NCBI GenBank assembly: GCA_003427395.1 | Contig: BFEA01000112.1 | Coordinates: 644,331-672,156, forward strand | Origin: Chara braunii | Taxonomy: Eukaryota > Streptophyta > Charophyceae > Charales > Characeae | Direction of reading: 5' to 3' | DNA: 27,826 nt | Shown here: positions 1 to 10,336 of the stretch, piece after piece | How positions within the stretch are numbered: position 1 is the first letter of the stretch | How the letters are laid out: the number at the start of each line of letters is the position of its first letter | The notes under the pieces: model-generated | The model's input: only the letters and a program-made list of their open reading frames with translations | What the model was told of the DNA's origin: nothing | Database searches by the model: none | Program-made: the position numbers and the translations under genes

Positions 1-545
1 ACAACACAGTACCTACTTGATAGTACTTACTACACATATAGACAAGTGGATGGGTTCATAGCACATAGTACATACTCGATAGGCGTAGTGCACAATACAT
101 AATATAGTACATACTACATAGACATAAATGAGTGCATAGTACATAGTACACTGTCAGTACATACGCGACAGACTGAGAGTACATAGTAGTACTACTAGTA
201 CACAGTGCATACTCGACAGACTGAGTACATAGTAGTACTACTAGTACACAGTGCATACTCGACAGACTGAGAGTACAAAGTCCAGACCACATAGACAGGA
301 CATACACTAGTGGATGGGTACATAGCACACAGTACATACTCGATAGGCGTAATACATAACACATACTGTAGTACATTACACAGTACATAGTCGATAGGCG
401 TAGTACATAACACATACTGTAGTACATACTACATAGACATAAATGAGTGCAGAGTATACAGTACACACGCGACAAACGGAGAGTACATAGCAGTACATAG
501 TACACACACGACAGACTGAGAGTACATAGTACAGACCACATAGAC
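1..545. repeat. GTACATA-rich minisatellite with higher-order repeat
   Basis: This stretch is built almost wholly from short words such as AGTACATA, ATACTCGA and CGACAGACTGAG. A larger unit of roughly 260 bases is visible: the series 'GTGGATGGG, TACATACTCGATAGGCG, ACATAGACATAAATGAGTG, CGACAGACTGAGAG' occurs near 50-180 and again near 310-520. Within the first unit a block of about 50 bases, containing the palindrome AGTAGTACTACT, is duplicated at about 168-270. No gene is credible here; the open frames on the minus strand translate to low-complexity Tyr/Leu/Cys/Ser-rich strings. It lies in the MraY intron downstream of the 594-855 exon. Confidence 0.9.
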
Positions 546-593
546 AGACAGATGATGAGTGGCAAGAGACAGAGACGGTCAGGATCTTCTGAC

Positions 594-855
594 CTGGATA
601 AACAGGGAGGCAGGCGATGGCCATGCCAACAAATGCAGCCGCTGTTGTCCCAGCCGCCAGGCCATCCAGGCCGTCTGTAAGATTGACCCCGTTACTCATC
701 GCTGCGAAGCAGAACACTGCCAACGGGTAGTACCACTGATGGATATCATACAAGCCCCACGGAAGCTGCACGGTCATCTTCCTGTCGTCCCCATAAACAC
801 ACAATCCACGCCATCGCCGTTTCAGCCCCACGAATTCATTCATGCAAATACATGC
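594..855 (-). CDS. mraY: MraY-like phospho-N-acetylmuramoyl-pentapeptide transferase, internal exon (partial gene)
   Basis: MraY moves phospho-MurNAc-pentapeptide from UDP onto a polyprenyl phosphate carrier, the first membrane step of peptidoglycan synthesis. In green-lineage hosts that keep it, the protein acts in the plastid. This exon encodes 87 residues. It carries NGVNLTDGLDGLAAG, the family motif with substrate- and Mg-binding acidic residues, followed by a hydrophobic helix (AAFVGMAIACLPV). The upstream part aligns in spacing with the loop before that motif in plant MraY. The acceptor is TTGATTCTACAG at 867-856, so the exon opens at codon GCA in phase 0. The donor is CCAG/GTCAGA at 594/593, leaving phase 1. 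It joins in frame to the exon at 17941. The later exons with the histidine-rich motif lie outside the window. An intact frame, no stop and correct motifs suggest a live gene. Confidence 0.9.
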
Positions 856-933
856 CTGTAGAATCAAATACAATTCGATTCACTTCGATTCGATTGCGAA
901 CCAACGAAGGAAAGACAAAAAACGAAATGGAAC

Positions 934-1614
934 AAAATGAGTCAAGAGGGGAGAGGAGAGGGAGAGGAGCGGAGAGGAGAGGAGAGGAGAGGAGAGAAGA
1001 AAAAGGAAAGATATCAAATGCTGATAAGAGACTGTCTTGCTTATTGCATTTGGCATCAAAGATGGAAAATCAGTGGGTGGCTATCATGGCTTTTTTTTTT
1101 TTTTTTTTTAAGACAAAATGCACTGACTATCGTGTTTTCCATCAAACCGGATATTAACCATCAAAGAGCCTCCTACCGAGGTAATTTTAGAACGTCAGTG
1201 TGCCATTCGGAAAAGCAACAACTTTAATGATCTGTTTAATTTTAGAAAGTTTAAACACGACAGATTCAAACCTCCTAATGACCTCCTTTATCCTTTGTTT
1301 TTCCTGTTTTTTTTTGGGGGGAGGGGGAGAAATGGCGTAGCCCCTGCCATTATTGTATCCATCCGATTGCGTCAGCATTTGAGCTCATGATCTGTTCATC
1401 AGCAATTGCATACATGTACGATTCACCCACATGTGTGCGCTGACGACCTGATCTCTCCAATTTTGACATTGCCCACCCGCCTAACGCAACAGGGGTATCT
1501 TATTTTTCAGAGACCAAATCAGGATATGAAAAAAGGGTACTGACATCACCCGAATATAACGTAAGGTTTTTTTTTTTTCTTTTTTTCTTTTTTTAAAGCT
1601 TGTGCAGGCTGGAG
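934..1614. other. Intron filler: purine-rich tract, poly-T runs, no gene
   Basis: At 936-1012 there is a nearly pure purine tract of GGAGA repeats. Homopolymer T runs lie at about 1090-1110 and 1565-1600, and an A/G-rich patch at 1310-1330. Just inside the intron, at 866-900, the words AATTCGATT and CTTCGATTCG recur. Short open frames here are low-complexity shadows. I see no gene, RNA gene or clear mobile element. Confidence 0.7.
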
Positions 1615-1679
1615 ATGGTCTAGGTAATTATTGCTGTACCTGGACTGAAAGTTGCCCCAAGTACAGCTGAAAAGACCAT
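1615..1679. repeat. Hairpin-forming repeat left of element A
   Basis: The outer arms are ATGGTCT (1615-1621) and AGACCAT (1673-1679). The inner arms are GCTGTAC and GTACAGC. The loop contains TGGACTGAAAGTTG followed by CCAAGTACAGCT. The same loop words, slightly changed, occur in the hairpin at 11744-11857 on the other side of the retrotransposon, in the same orientation. This suggests two members of one small palindromic repeat family, possibly MITE-like. No target duplication was identified. Confidence 0.5.
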
Positions 1680-2043
1680 ACGCTCTATCCAGGGGAGGAC
1701 GACAGGCGTTGGAAGGAGGAGACAAGACTTATTGAGACAAACAGGTATTCCAAATTTTAATAAACTTTCCTGAAGTCCTTTTCTGAAAAATAAAATCACC
1801 TTCAAAAAAAAAAGAAAAAAAAGTCTAAGGACAGGAGACCTCCTCCAAACTTCTTGTCCTCCCTTTTCAGCACACTATCTGCCCTTCAGCTAAAATAGGC
1901 ACAAGCACACTTGACAACCGAACAGACATGTTACGATCCTGGTCATTCCCAAAGTGCAAATTCACAATGAAAGACAATACCACCCAATTGCAAAAGAAAT
2001 GAAAGCACTTGCAAAGAGATAGAGACCAAAGAAGAGAGAGAGG

Positions 2044-2124
2044 AGAAGAAGAAGAAGAAGAAGAAGAAGAAGAAGAAGAAGAAGAAGAAGAAGAAGAAGA
2101 AGAAGAAGAAGAAGAAGAAGAAGA
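2044..2124. repeat. (GAA)n microsatellite in the 3' LTR
   Basis: There are about 27 nearly uninterrupted GAA units. The matching place in the right LTR (about 10450-10510) is shorter and interrupted by GAC, GAT and GCA units, showing that the tract expanded or contracted after insertion. The minus-strand open frames here read only Ser or Phe and are not genes. Confidence 0.95.
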
Positions 2125-2644
2125 TGTACACCAGCAAGACCAATGACAAATCCCTTCTCTCTCTCTTACTGCTGACATCACCATAGGTCCACCATAGCTA
2201 TGGCTTCCCCCCTTCTTCCACCTCTCACATGCCTAGGCTATGGCGGACTACTGACGGCTCTGCCCTCCTGTGCAAAGGACAACACAAAGCAGCTATGTCG
2301 CTGCACTCCTGTCCAAAGGACAACCAAAAGCAGCTATGCCGCTGCTGACTAAGCCGACATGCCTGACTCTTCCTCAAGCTTCCTTGGTGTGGCACTACCC
2401 CCACTAGGGCCTTCCAGATGCAGCGCCCAACAAGGTGATGAAGATGGTGTCCACCATAGCCAGGTAGGTACCTCGCCACTCTCCTCCTTCGCCCCCTTCT
2501 TCCTCCGCCTCAGGCTGGGCTGCTCGCCATAGCCAGGTTGAGCGCCCAGCTGCTCATCAACTCCAGGCAGCGCTGCCCAAGTCCAGCGCTTTGGTTCCAG
2601 CAGCATGTTGCCAATCCTTGCATACCGCAAATGAGGAGGAGCTG

Positions 2645-2682
2645 CTGTCTCTTATACACATCTAGATGTGTATAAGAGACAG
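2645..2682. other. Nextera mate-pair junction adapter (assembly artefact)
   Basis: Thirty-eight bases form a perfect palindrome made of the 19-base Tn5 mosaic end (CTGTCTCTTATACACATCT, 2645-2663) followed directly by its reverse complement (2664-2682). This is the circularisation junction of a Nextera mate-pair library, not genomic DNA. The plus-strand open frame starting at 2666 begins with the peptide MCIRDR, a translation of the adapter. Sequence either side need not be adjacent in the genome. Confidence 0.97.
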
Positions 2683-3131
2683 ACTTGGACCTGTCCCTAC
2701 CGGACTCCTAAAATTCACACGGCCTCCAAAGGCACTTACTTTTTGTCTTCTTCTGCTCGGCCTCCAGCACCCGACACTTCTACCACTACTTAAGCGGTAC
2801 CGGCCTACCTGCTACTTGAGTGTTTCTCCCCGGTGCTCTAAGTCTCGCGGGCCTACCCCCGCTACTGGAGTGTTTTCCCCGCTGCAACCCTCAAAGTCAC
2901 GGCCACAGGTAAGTACCTGCCCTGCGGGGCCTTTCAACCAACAAGTACCCTTGCAGGTCACACATACACTCAGACGACAAGCACTCAGACAGGCACACAA
3001 ACCAGCAGGCACGCACACACACACAGACTTGGAAACCACAGCAGAATGCGGGAATCTCAGCAAGGCATTCATTCCAGCGGCAAATCCCAGAAATCAGCAG
3101 TTCTCAGTCTGTGTTTTGGCGGGTCATTACA

Positions 3132-3145
3132 CTACCCCCCTCTCA
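3132..3145 (-). promoter_or_regulatory. Polypurine tract of element A
   Basis: On the minus strand the bases just before the 3' LTR read GAGAGGGGGGTAG. A purine run ending one or two bases before the TG of the LTR is the plus-strand priming site used by LTR retrotransposons. It fixes the LTR edge at 3131. Confidence 0.88.
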
Positions 3146-4243
3146 AGAGCGAGGTCCCTTCGAGCGAGTAACTCGTTCAGAGTCGGCACAAAATGCGTCG
3201 TAGGCGTAGATCAGAAAGAGAGATTTAGTATAACCGTGAGGAGTGAGTTTCGCAGAAAACTTAGCAGTCTGGCCATCAGCGATCTGTCGTTCATAAGCGT
3301 TAACAACAAAGGGAACATTCTTTAGCAGCTCTTTTCGGTCGATCCAGGAGAACTCATTCAACGGGTGATAGAGGAAGTGAACCTTGTACTGTCTGTTCCT
3401 CCCTCTTCCTTCATGGGAAACGATTATGTTTATCTCATGGCCGTCGTTGATAGCACGAGGTATCATAGGATCTCGGAAGGGAAAAGTCTCATCATCGATG
3501 TGTGGAAACAGTTTGGACGCGTGAAAGACCGGATATGTGCGCAGATGAGGAGGCAGGTCAATCACATACGAAGGACCAAAATCATCCCCAACCACCTTTA
3601 GAACCTGCCAAGGGCCATAGTACAGTGGAAGAAGCATTCGTGATACGCCCTCTTCGTCAAAAAACTCAGACATTTTGACCCAGACATAACTTCCTACTTC
3701 GAAGTTCCCTTCTTTGCGCAACTTGTTAGCATGTTTAATCATGGCATGCTGACGCTTGTTCATTGCTGCGATAGCGGCTTTGAGCAAGTGCGCATACTTG
3801 GCATTGTAGCCAGGCATCCCGGGCGTCAGACCAGGTGACTGTTCGGGGAACAGATAGGAGAGAGGATTGCGCAACTGCCATCCGTATTGCAGCTGATTCA
3901 ATGTCATGCCAGTTGCGGAGTGAATGGAGTTGTTGTACAACCCGTTCACTTTGTGTAACTCGTTGTCCCACGTGTTCTGATCTGGAACAATTAACGAGCG
4001 AAGTAGTTGAATGACAGTCTGGTTGATTTCCTCTGCCAATCCATTGGCTTCGGGGTGTCGACCAGAAGTCTTATTGAGTTTAATGTCGTAGATCTGAGAA
4101 GTGAAGTCCTTCCAATCTTTACTAATGAATCTAGTGTCCCGATCACTCACAAGAGTTTTCGGGGGTCCATATTGCAGAATGTACTGCTGGTGAAATTCTT
4201 CGATCACAAGTTCAGTTGGTGCATGAGGGGATAGAGGAATCAA
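3143..4243 (-). pseudogene. Element A integrase core (C-terminal part) with GPY/F domain and chromodomain
   Basis: This is an open frame of 366 codons. It carries the second catalytic aspartate (VSDRDTRF, residues about 32-39) and the glutamate about 35 residues later (GRHPEANGLAEEIN). Next comes a GPY/F-type module (LLPLYYGPWQVLKVVGD, then YPVFHASKLFPH) and a C-terminal chromodomain-like segment (about 290-330, with YKVHFLYHP and FSWIDRKEL). The first catalytic aspartate region lies just upstream in another frame, past a stop near 4243. There the usual SIDF-type motif reads SIAF, so the first acidic residue seems lost. Integrases of this class join element cDNA to host DNA, and the chromodomain steers them to chromatin. 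Without a continuous frame the enzyme is very likely dead. Confidence 0.85.
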
Positions 4244-4402
4244 ATTCAGAAATTTGAAAAACGATCCACAATGACCATGACTCGTGAATGTCCTCCCTCG
4301 CTCACCTTCCCCATGTCCCTGAAAGCGATAGAAACCGACTCACCGGGTCCATCAGGGATGGGGAGGGGTTTCAGCAGGCCATAAGAGGCTTATGCCTATG
4401 GA

Positions 4403-4583
4403 CCTTGGTTCTTTGACAGACTTAACATTCAGCAATAAATTTTTGAGCAGATCTCTTCATTCCCGCCAATCAAACTGCTGCAAAAGACTTCCNCCTTGGT
4501 TCTTTGACAGACTTAACATTCAGCAATAAATTTTTGAGCAGATCTCTTCATTCCCGCCAATCAAACTGCTGCAAAAGACTTCC
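4403..4583. other. Exact 90-base duplication around a single N (assembly artefact)
   Basis: Bases 4403-4492 are repeated at 4494-4583 with no difference that I can see, and a lone N sits between them at 4493. A perfect copy either side of a one-base gap is what a scaffolder leaves when two contig ends that overlap are not merged. It interrupts the integrase reading frame of element A between the zinc-binding and catalytic parts. Confidence 0.85.
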
Positions 4584-4877
4584 ATAAGTCTTCTCAAAGC
4601 CTAAGTGTCCACTCCAACCATGTGCCAAATCCAAGAAATGAGTCCGGAGAAGCGCACGGTTGGGTATACACAAACGATCAAACTTCTCATACCGGCGGAA
4701 TACAAGACCCTCACATTCATGAAAATCAGGCTGATTGCTAGGGCCAGCCTTGAGCTGCTCAAGGATGGGGCTAAGGTCCGGATCCTTGGCAGTGTGTTCG
4801 ACCAGATCCTCCTTCACTTTCCTTCGGAGGTCATACGAGATCACAAGGCAAGTCAAAAACTCAGGATGACGCGACAA
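4548..4877 (-). pseudogene. Element A RNase H tail and integrase zinc-binding region
   Basis: The frame reads on from the RNase H/connection region (MSRHPEF, the ADALSRHP-like end of the polyprotein linker) into the integrase N-terminal domain, LAHGWSGHLGFEKTYGSLLQQFDW. That segment resembles the HHCC finger that opens Ty3/gypsy integrases. The paired cysteines should follow, but the frame is cut by the duplicated 90-base block at 4494-4583. It is a fragment, not an independent gene. Confidence 0.75.
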
Positions 4878-4908
4878 AGCATCAGCAACACGATTATAAT
4901 AACCATTC

Positions 4909-6635
4909 TTAAAGCTTCAGTTCAAAATTGTACACATCAATGTCATGCAACCAGCGGGTCGGCGTCGAAAAGAGATCAGTTTGTGTTTTAATCCACTGCA
5001 AGGGTTGATGATCTGAGTAGACCTTGAAGTGATGACCCAAGAGGTAGTGCTTCCAATGTGTGAGTGCTTCTCGCAAGGCATATAGATCACGCATATACGT
5101 GGAGGTAGCTACCTTGTGGCTGGATATGCGTTTGCTGTAATATTCGAGCAGACGCAGGCCAAAACTAATGACCAAATACACACAAATAGGTGCAAACTCC
5201 ATAAACCAATCACACTTTGTTTTGTGAGGAGAATAGTTCCAATCTCCCACTTCGTGGTCGCAAGTCCATTAGTATGTGTTCGTTGTGCCTTATGGCGACA
5301 CGATAACAACCATAAGACAAATAGAATTCATCGTCTTGTTGCAGCACTGCACCAATCCCATACTGGCTCGCGTCTGTAGTGACCACGAACGTGAGGTTGT
5401 GATCCGCAATGCGGAGCACAGGATGACTTACCAAAGCCTCTTTCAAGGCTTACGACGCAGTCTCACATTTCTCACACCATGCATAGGCAACATTTTTGCT
5501 TGTTAATCTCGAGAGTGGGTGAGCAATGATAGAAAATTTGAGCACAAACTTCCGGTAATACGAGGCTAAACCAAGAAAAGAACGCAGTTCGAGTACGTTC
5601 GCCGGTTAAGGCCACTTTCGTATGACCTCAACCTTGGTTGCCTCAGGCTCAAGGTCGTTTGCAGACAACCGGTGCCCAAGATAAATGACGTTGTCCCTTC
5701 CAAACTCATATTTCTCTAAGTTGAGGTGAAGTTGTGCCTCCTTGAGGACCTGCAAAACTTCCTCAAGGTGTTTGACGTGCTCTTACATTGGCTTGCTGAA
5801 AATCAGGATGTCGTCAAGGCAAACAACAACAAACCTGTTGAGCTGATGGCGGAGAACCTTGTCCATGAGGCACCGAAATGTGGCTGGTGCATTCGTAAGA
5901 CCAAAGGGCATAACGATGAATTCGTACAGCCCATCGCGTGTTTTGAATGTAGTTTTGTGTTGGTTGCTCGGATCAACTTCAATCTGGTGGTAGCCAGACT
6001 TGAGGTCGATCTTGGAGAAGACCTTGCACCCACCTGCAGCATCTAGCAGATCATCTCTGCGAGGCAAGGGATAAGCGTTCTTTCGGGTGATACGGTTTAG
6101 GCCACGATAGTCAATACACATCCGGAGTTTGCCTCCATTCTTCGGCACAAACAGGACAGGTGCACCGAACTCAGACTCACTAGGCCTGTCCACGATCAAT
6201 CATATCATCAATTTATCTCCTCAACTCCTCCAACTTGCCTTGTCCCATACGGTAGACGCAGCCCTTTGGAGGAACACTCCCTTCCATTATCTCGATCTTG
6301 TGTTTGACCGGACGCTCGGGAACTCCACAAGGTTCAACCAGAACTTCGGGAAATCGATCTAATAGACGACGAATGTTTGTTGGGACTTCCGGTGGAGGAT
6401 CATCCTCATCAGGAGAAAGAAAATCAGATTGAGAATTTACAGCAATTACAACCGAATTCGAAGTACTTGGATCAGAAGTACACTGATTCTTTACAGTAGA
6501 AGTAGATGGAATAGAAATAGAGATAGTAGAAGTAGAATTACTTTCCGAGATAGAAAATGCAGCAAAAGTAGAAGGCACATGGAGAGGTTTTACAAGAGCT
6601 ACGTGCACATGCTTAGCTTCCTTGCGCATGCGCAC
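4909..6635 (-). pseudogene. Element A reverse transcriptase and RNase H, frameshifted
   Basis: Four overlapping frames carry one RT-RNase H. 6635-6213 holds a Ser/Thr-rich linker and the RT lead-in (VPERPVKHKIEI, GCVYRMGQGKLEELR). 6199-5783 holds RT proper: [46 protein letters not shown] and the catalytic box, which reads CLDDILIFS instead of the family's Y-x-D-D. An in-frame stop follows SKPM. 5446-5210 and 5250-4909 hold RNase H (TTDASQYGIGAVLQQ; VYSDHQPLQWIKTQ). The enzyme copies element RNA into DNA and removes the template. The frame breaks and the Y-to-C change in the catalytic box make it inactive. Confidence 0.88.
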
Positions 6636-7117
6636 TGATTTGCAGACTTTTTGTTTGCACTCAAAAGAGTCACTGGGGACTCGCGCGTCTCGTCCAATAT
6701 AACGGTACGCTCGTTCCCCTTTGCATCACGCACCACGAACTGAGTATCCGCCCACGTGGTCCTTAGACAATGAGCCTTTAACCAGCCCAAGCCAATGACC
6801 GCGTCGAAAGGACACTTGTCCGAGACATAGAAGTTCAGCTCATGTGTGACAGTGCGATCCTTGTCAAAAGTGACGCGCACACCTTTGACAACATGTGTTG
6901 AGGTGACAACCTCTTGGTTGCCTACCTAGGTCTGACAAGGGTTCTGCAACTCCACTTGCTTCATTCCCAGGCCCGCCTTGCGAATCCCACTAGGAGAAAA
7001 GAAGTTAGTTGTTGAGCCATTATCAATCATCACACGGATGTATCGACGGTTAATAAGCAACTTAAAGACGATCCGTTCCACACTCCCTTGAACACGACGT
7101 TGTTGCTTGAGCTGCAA
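6599..7117 (-). pseudogene. Element A aspartic protease region
   Basis: The 7117-6926 frame contains RVMIDNGSTTNFFSP, where Ty3/gypsy proteases have D-S/T-G-(A/S). The aspartate is kept but the next residue is Asn. The 6880-6599 frame continues with FYVSDKCPFDAVIGLGWL, matching the second half of retroviral-type protease folds where a D-x-I-L-G-x-x-W-L word is usual. The two pieces are in different frames. The protease normally cuts the Gag-Pol polyprotein. Confidence 0.78.
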
Positions 7118-7317
7118 ACAATGTTCCAGGTGAGAGTGGAAGTTGATTTCCTTAGTCTCCTCCCAAGGCTCAGTGTAAAGTACTTGGACTGCAGCAGCCT
7201 TGGTTTCAACATCAGTCCGGGCTTCAAGAGCAGGCTGTTGATCAGATTCATGCTCCTTGGAGGGGCCTGCAACTGACTGTTCAGCTTCCCTTGTTGTAGA
7301 GAGCGTTGATGACTCTT

Positions 7318-8981
7318 CTACGCCCTCTGCCTATTTCCCTGCAGACGATTACATTTTTGCACAGCGTTCCCAAGCTTTTGACAATGCAAGCACATGCGCA
7401 GTTTGGATCTTCTCTCCCATTCCTTTTGACTAATGCCGAGGGTTTCCCAAGGCTTAGTGGAAGCATCCTCCAGCTTCTCAAGGATGTTTGCATTGTTGGG
7501 GAGGTGTGTTATAGTTCCCCTACCCGAACCACGGTTAGGTCCCTTGCTTGAAGCAGTCTTTTTAAAGGCATTGCATTTCTCTTCGGTATTCAAGTCAGAC
7601 TCAAGGGCTGATGTACAACAGCCCACGTCAAAGTCCATCTAGCATAGGACTGATCCTCAGCCTCCCGATGTTCATGCAGGGCAAGCTGGTTGGTGCTTCC
7701 GTACCACTTGCGTTCTGAGGTTCTACCTGCAGCGGGTGTCTTCGCACGCCTGGCGAGGTCCTTGGCTTCTGGGTTGACTAGATCCGTCAGTAGCTCACGC
7801 CAGGTCGTATGGTCCTTTAGTCCTAGCCGGGAGACATAGTCTTCATGGGCCACTCCCATTAGTACATCCATGCAAGACACGTCAGTCCATCCCAGGTTTG
7901 GAGTAGTGAACAAACCGGTCAAGTGCTGCTCCAAAGCCTGCATGGAAGTCCTCCACTTTTGGCCTTTGAGGGCCTCAAGCTTTAGCCTTGCCTTGCGCGC
8001 AGCGTGCTTATCTTGATACTGCGCGATGAGGAGGTCCTCAAGAGTACATACGGGAGTTACTCTCAGCCACTCAGTCAGGTCAATCCTCTCATAACCTGCA
8101 GTAACAGCTTGGAGTTCTATGAAACTCCGTACGGCGGGCTCAATATTTGTGCCCATGATCATGCTTCGGTCTTCCTGCGGNGTTCGCAGTACCTCGAAGT
8201 ATGAGCGCATGGAGTTGATCCAAGAGGCGATGTCCCCCTTCCCGCCGTACTTAGACGGTAGTGTGGCCGCCCTCTTGTCCACTACGGGACCGCTGTATTG
8301 TACGCCAATAAGAATTGCGGCGTTTTGGACTGATGTTCCTGCATTTGGAATTGGGACCAGTGCAGAATTGTCGGCGTTGCCGCTTGAGGAGCTGGCACCG
8401 GTTCCTGCGCTCGTCACAGTTCCACTTGCTCTCTGCATGAGGACTGTGTTAGGGTGAAGGACTGGGACTGCAGCAGGTCGAGGATTAGGAGGACGGGGGC
8501 AGCCAGCTGGGACTGTTTGAGGCTGACTATCGCAGCCTGCAGCTCTTGGTTCCGCTGCTTCAGAGCTGTCACACGGGACTCAAGATCTTCCAAGGTCCGC
8601 AGTCGAACCAAGGCTGCTACGGCAGCAGCTAGCTTCTCTTGGAACCGGCCATCGCTAGATTCCAGAACCTCGAGGAGGGCCACTTGTGTAACAATACTTG
8701 TGGCTTTCACAGTTGCCTCTGCCTCCCTCTCTCTGTGTATCGCGTCCTCGTAAAGTTTTTGGAAACGGTTTCTCGCTCTCGTTGGCTGCGTCCAGCATGG
8801 CCTGCCATTGGGCAAATGAGATGTCTGCCATGCTGGAGGATGGGGTGTCAGCAGATCTCTCAAGAGGGGTCCGCACTTTGCTCACGTTTGGACGAACACT
8901 CCTCACACTCTCAAAAAGAATACCTTCACTCTCCCTTCTCTCTCTTTTCGTTTTCTGTGCACGCGTCTCAATGCTGGACAT
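7318..8981 (-). pseudogene. Element A Gag, three frames
   Basis: Gag probably starts at the Met at about 8981 (MSSIETRAQKTKRERR). It continues by frameshift into a coiled-coil stretch (8750-8480, with AVAALVRLRTLEDLESRV and heptads of Leu) and then into the capsid-like part (8438-7590: GGKGDIASWINSMRSYF, then LTEWLRVTP, WRELLTDLVNPEAKDLARR). A last frame (7638-7318) carries the zinc-knuckle remnant CLHCQKLGNAVQKC, in which the conserved histidine of the C-x2-C-x4-H-x4-C box is Asn. Position 8181 is an N. Gag builds the cytoplasmic particle and binds RNA. The broken frames and lost knuckle histidine mark it as decayed. Confidence 0.8.
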
Positions 8982-8989
8982 AGGTAGTT

Positions 8990-9091
8990 CAGATAAAAGA
9001 AAAACAGATAAATCACAAAGAGCAGAAGGTAGAACTCCTAGCCGGAGCGGCAATTCATTTGAACTTAGAGAATGGCATTCACGCAGCAAAA

Positions 9092-9131
<40 letters not shown>

Positions 9132-10322
9132 GAGAGGACTGACTTAACAAACGGGCCCGATCAGATTAGTTGGAGATCCCCTCTTGTCTAACCTGACAAG
9201 GAACATGTACCACAATAACTCAGCCGAAGAAAACTAGCTGCAGCAATGGAGATTTCGAGGGGTGCAGACGGTCGCCGAGCCAGACGCGGGGCTGTATGTG
9301 AGAACATGCAGTAAGACCAGTCAATATCCCCTTGAAAGGAATGTCCTTACTAGCCGTGTATCCCTCCAGATTCAGCGCGGCAAAGAGATGCGTTGACGAC
9401 AACAGATTTGGGTCCTAAAGGTCCTGTCCCATTGGGCCTGGTCCCACTGAGTCCCGAAGGGTCCCAAGTAGGTCGTGGACCAGGACCAACGAGATAGGTG
9501 TACCAAGTCAGTCCCAAACTGCCTCTACCGTACTGAAAAGGAAAACACAACTTTCAGCAAGAACCTACCCCTACAGCCGTTCAAAAGTGAACATACAATG
9601 CATCGTCGAAAGATATGTCAATGAGAACAAGCTACATCATCCATCCATCCATCAGGTGAGAAAGCAATCCACATGCTCACACACACAACCAAGACCGCAG
9701 AGAAGAGGAAGAGAGCCCAGCACACCCCAACAGGCCATGAAGCACCAAGCAACCTCCCACGGGCATGCCCAGGTCACACGGCACTTACCTGTGAGGCCCG
9801 GCCTCCAAAGACGGATAACGACTCACCCCCCTCTCTCATAGGTCCTCCTGACCCCTAGCTACCACTACACGAAGTGTGCTAGCATGACTAAGAGGGCCTC
9901 CCTACACCCCTGTTACAACGTCGGATCCTCCGTCGATGTTTGAAGACCAAAGTAGCAACTTGCAGCTCTTCGATGCAGATATGGCAGCCTCCGATCAAGT
10001 CTCCCTCTTGAGGGGAAGCCCAAAAGTCACTCAATGTCTTCTTGAAGTGCAGATTCCAGGTGCGAGTACCTCTCACTCTCTACACCCTCTCGCTTACTCC
10101 AATCAGCCTCCTTTGTGTCTCGCCACCCCATTCAATCACACAAGCAACCTGGTCAGGTCTGATGTCGACCCTACATGACCTAACTAGGTGGGGGCAGCAT
10201 CCACATACCTCAGTGCCCCTCTTAACCCCAACTTCCCAACCCTAATCCGAGATTAGGTTAGCCCTAACCTAACTCGGAATTAGGTTTAGGGTGACTAACA
10301 CCTCTCGCCAGCAAGTAAGTCC
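8990..10322 (-). other. Untranslated leader of element A
   Basis: About 1.3 kb lies between the primer-binding site and the Gag start, with no convincing frame on either strand. It contains an (AAT)n microsatellite at 9091-9130. A GGTCCTG/GGTCCCA-rich patch lies at about 9410-9510, and CCTAAC/TTAGG words with local inverted pairing (GATTAGGTTAG, CTAACCTAACTCG) at about 10245-10290. The leader would hold RNA packaging and dimerisation signals, but none can be named from sequence alone. Confidence 0.6.
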
Positions 10323-10334
10323 GCTCCGATACCA
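10323..10334 (-). promoter_or_regulatory. Primer-binding site of element A (tRNA-iMet type)
   Basis: On the minus strand, two bases after the 5' LTR end, the sequence is TGGTATCGGAGC. Plant LTR elements primed by initiator Met tRNA have TGGTATCAGAGC, so this has a single difference. It starts minus-strand DNA synthesis and fixes the LTR edge at 10337. Confidence 0.88.
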
Positions 10335-10336
10335 AT

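Larger units (their letters stand above)
1929..3131 (-). repeat. 3' LTR of element A
   Basis: This is the left copy of the terminal repeat and the 3' LTR in element orientation. Its end at 3131 abuts the polypurine tract. It carries a long (GAA)n tract at 2044-2124; the right LTR has a shorter, interrupted version. It also has a short ACACAC tract near 3012. At 2645-2682 it contains a synthetic adapter junction, so the middle of this LTR is misassembled and its length (1203) should not be taken literally. Confidence 0.92.

Noticed and set aside
1-545. CRISPR-like array
   Set aside because: The repeats are irregular and nested with no unique spacers of constant length, in a eukaryotic context.
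1867-2184. Poly-Ser and poly-Phe frames
   Set aside because: They are shadows of the (GAA)n microsatellite in the LTR of element A.
2666-3325. Open frame of 219 codons on the plus strand starting MCIRDR
   Set aside because: It begins inside the synthetic adapter and runs through LTR sequence; MCIRDR is the translation of the Tn5 mosaic end.
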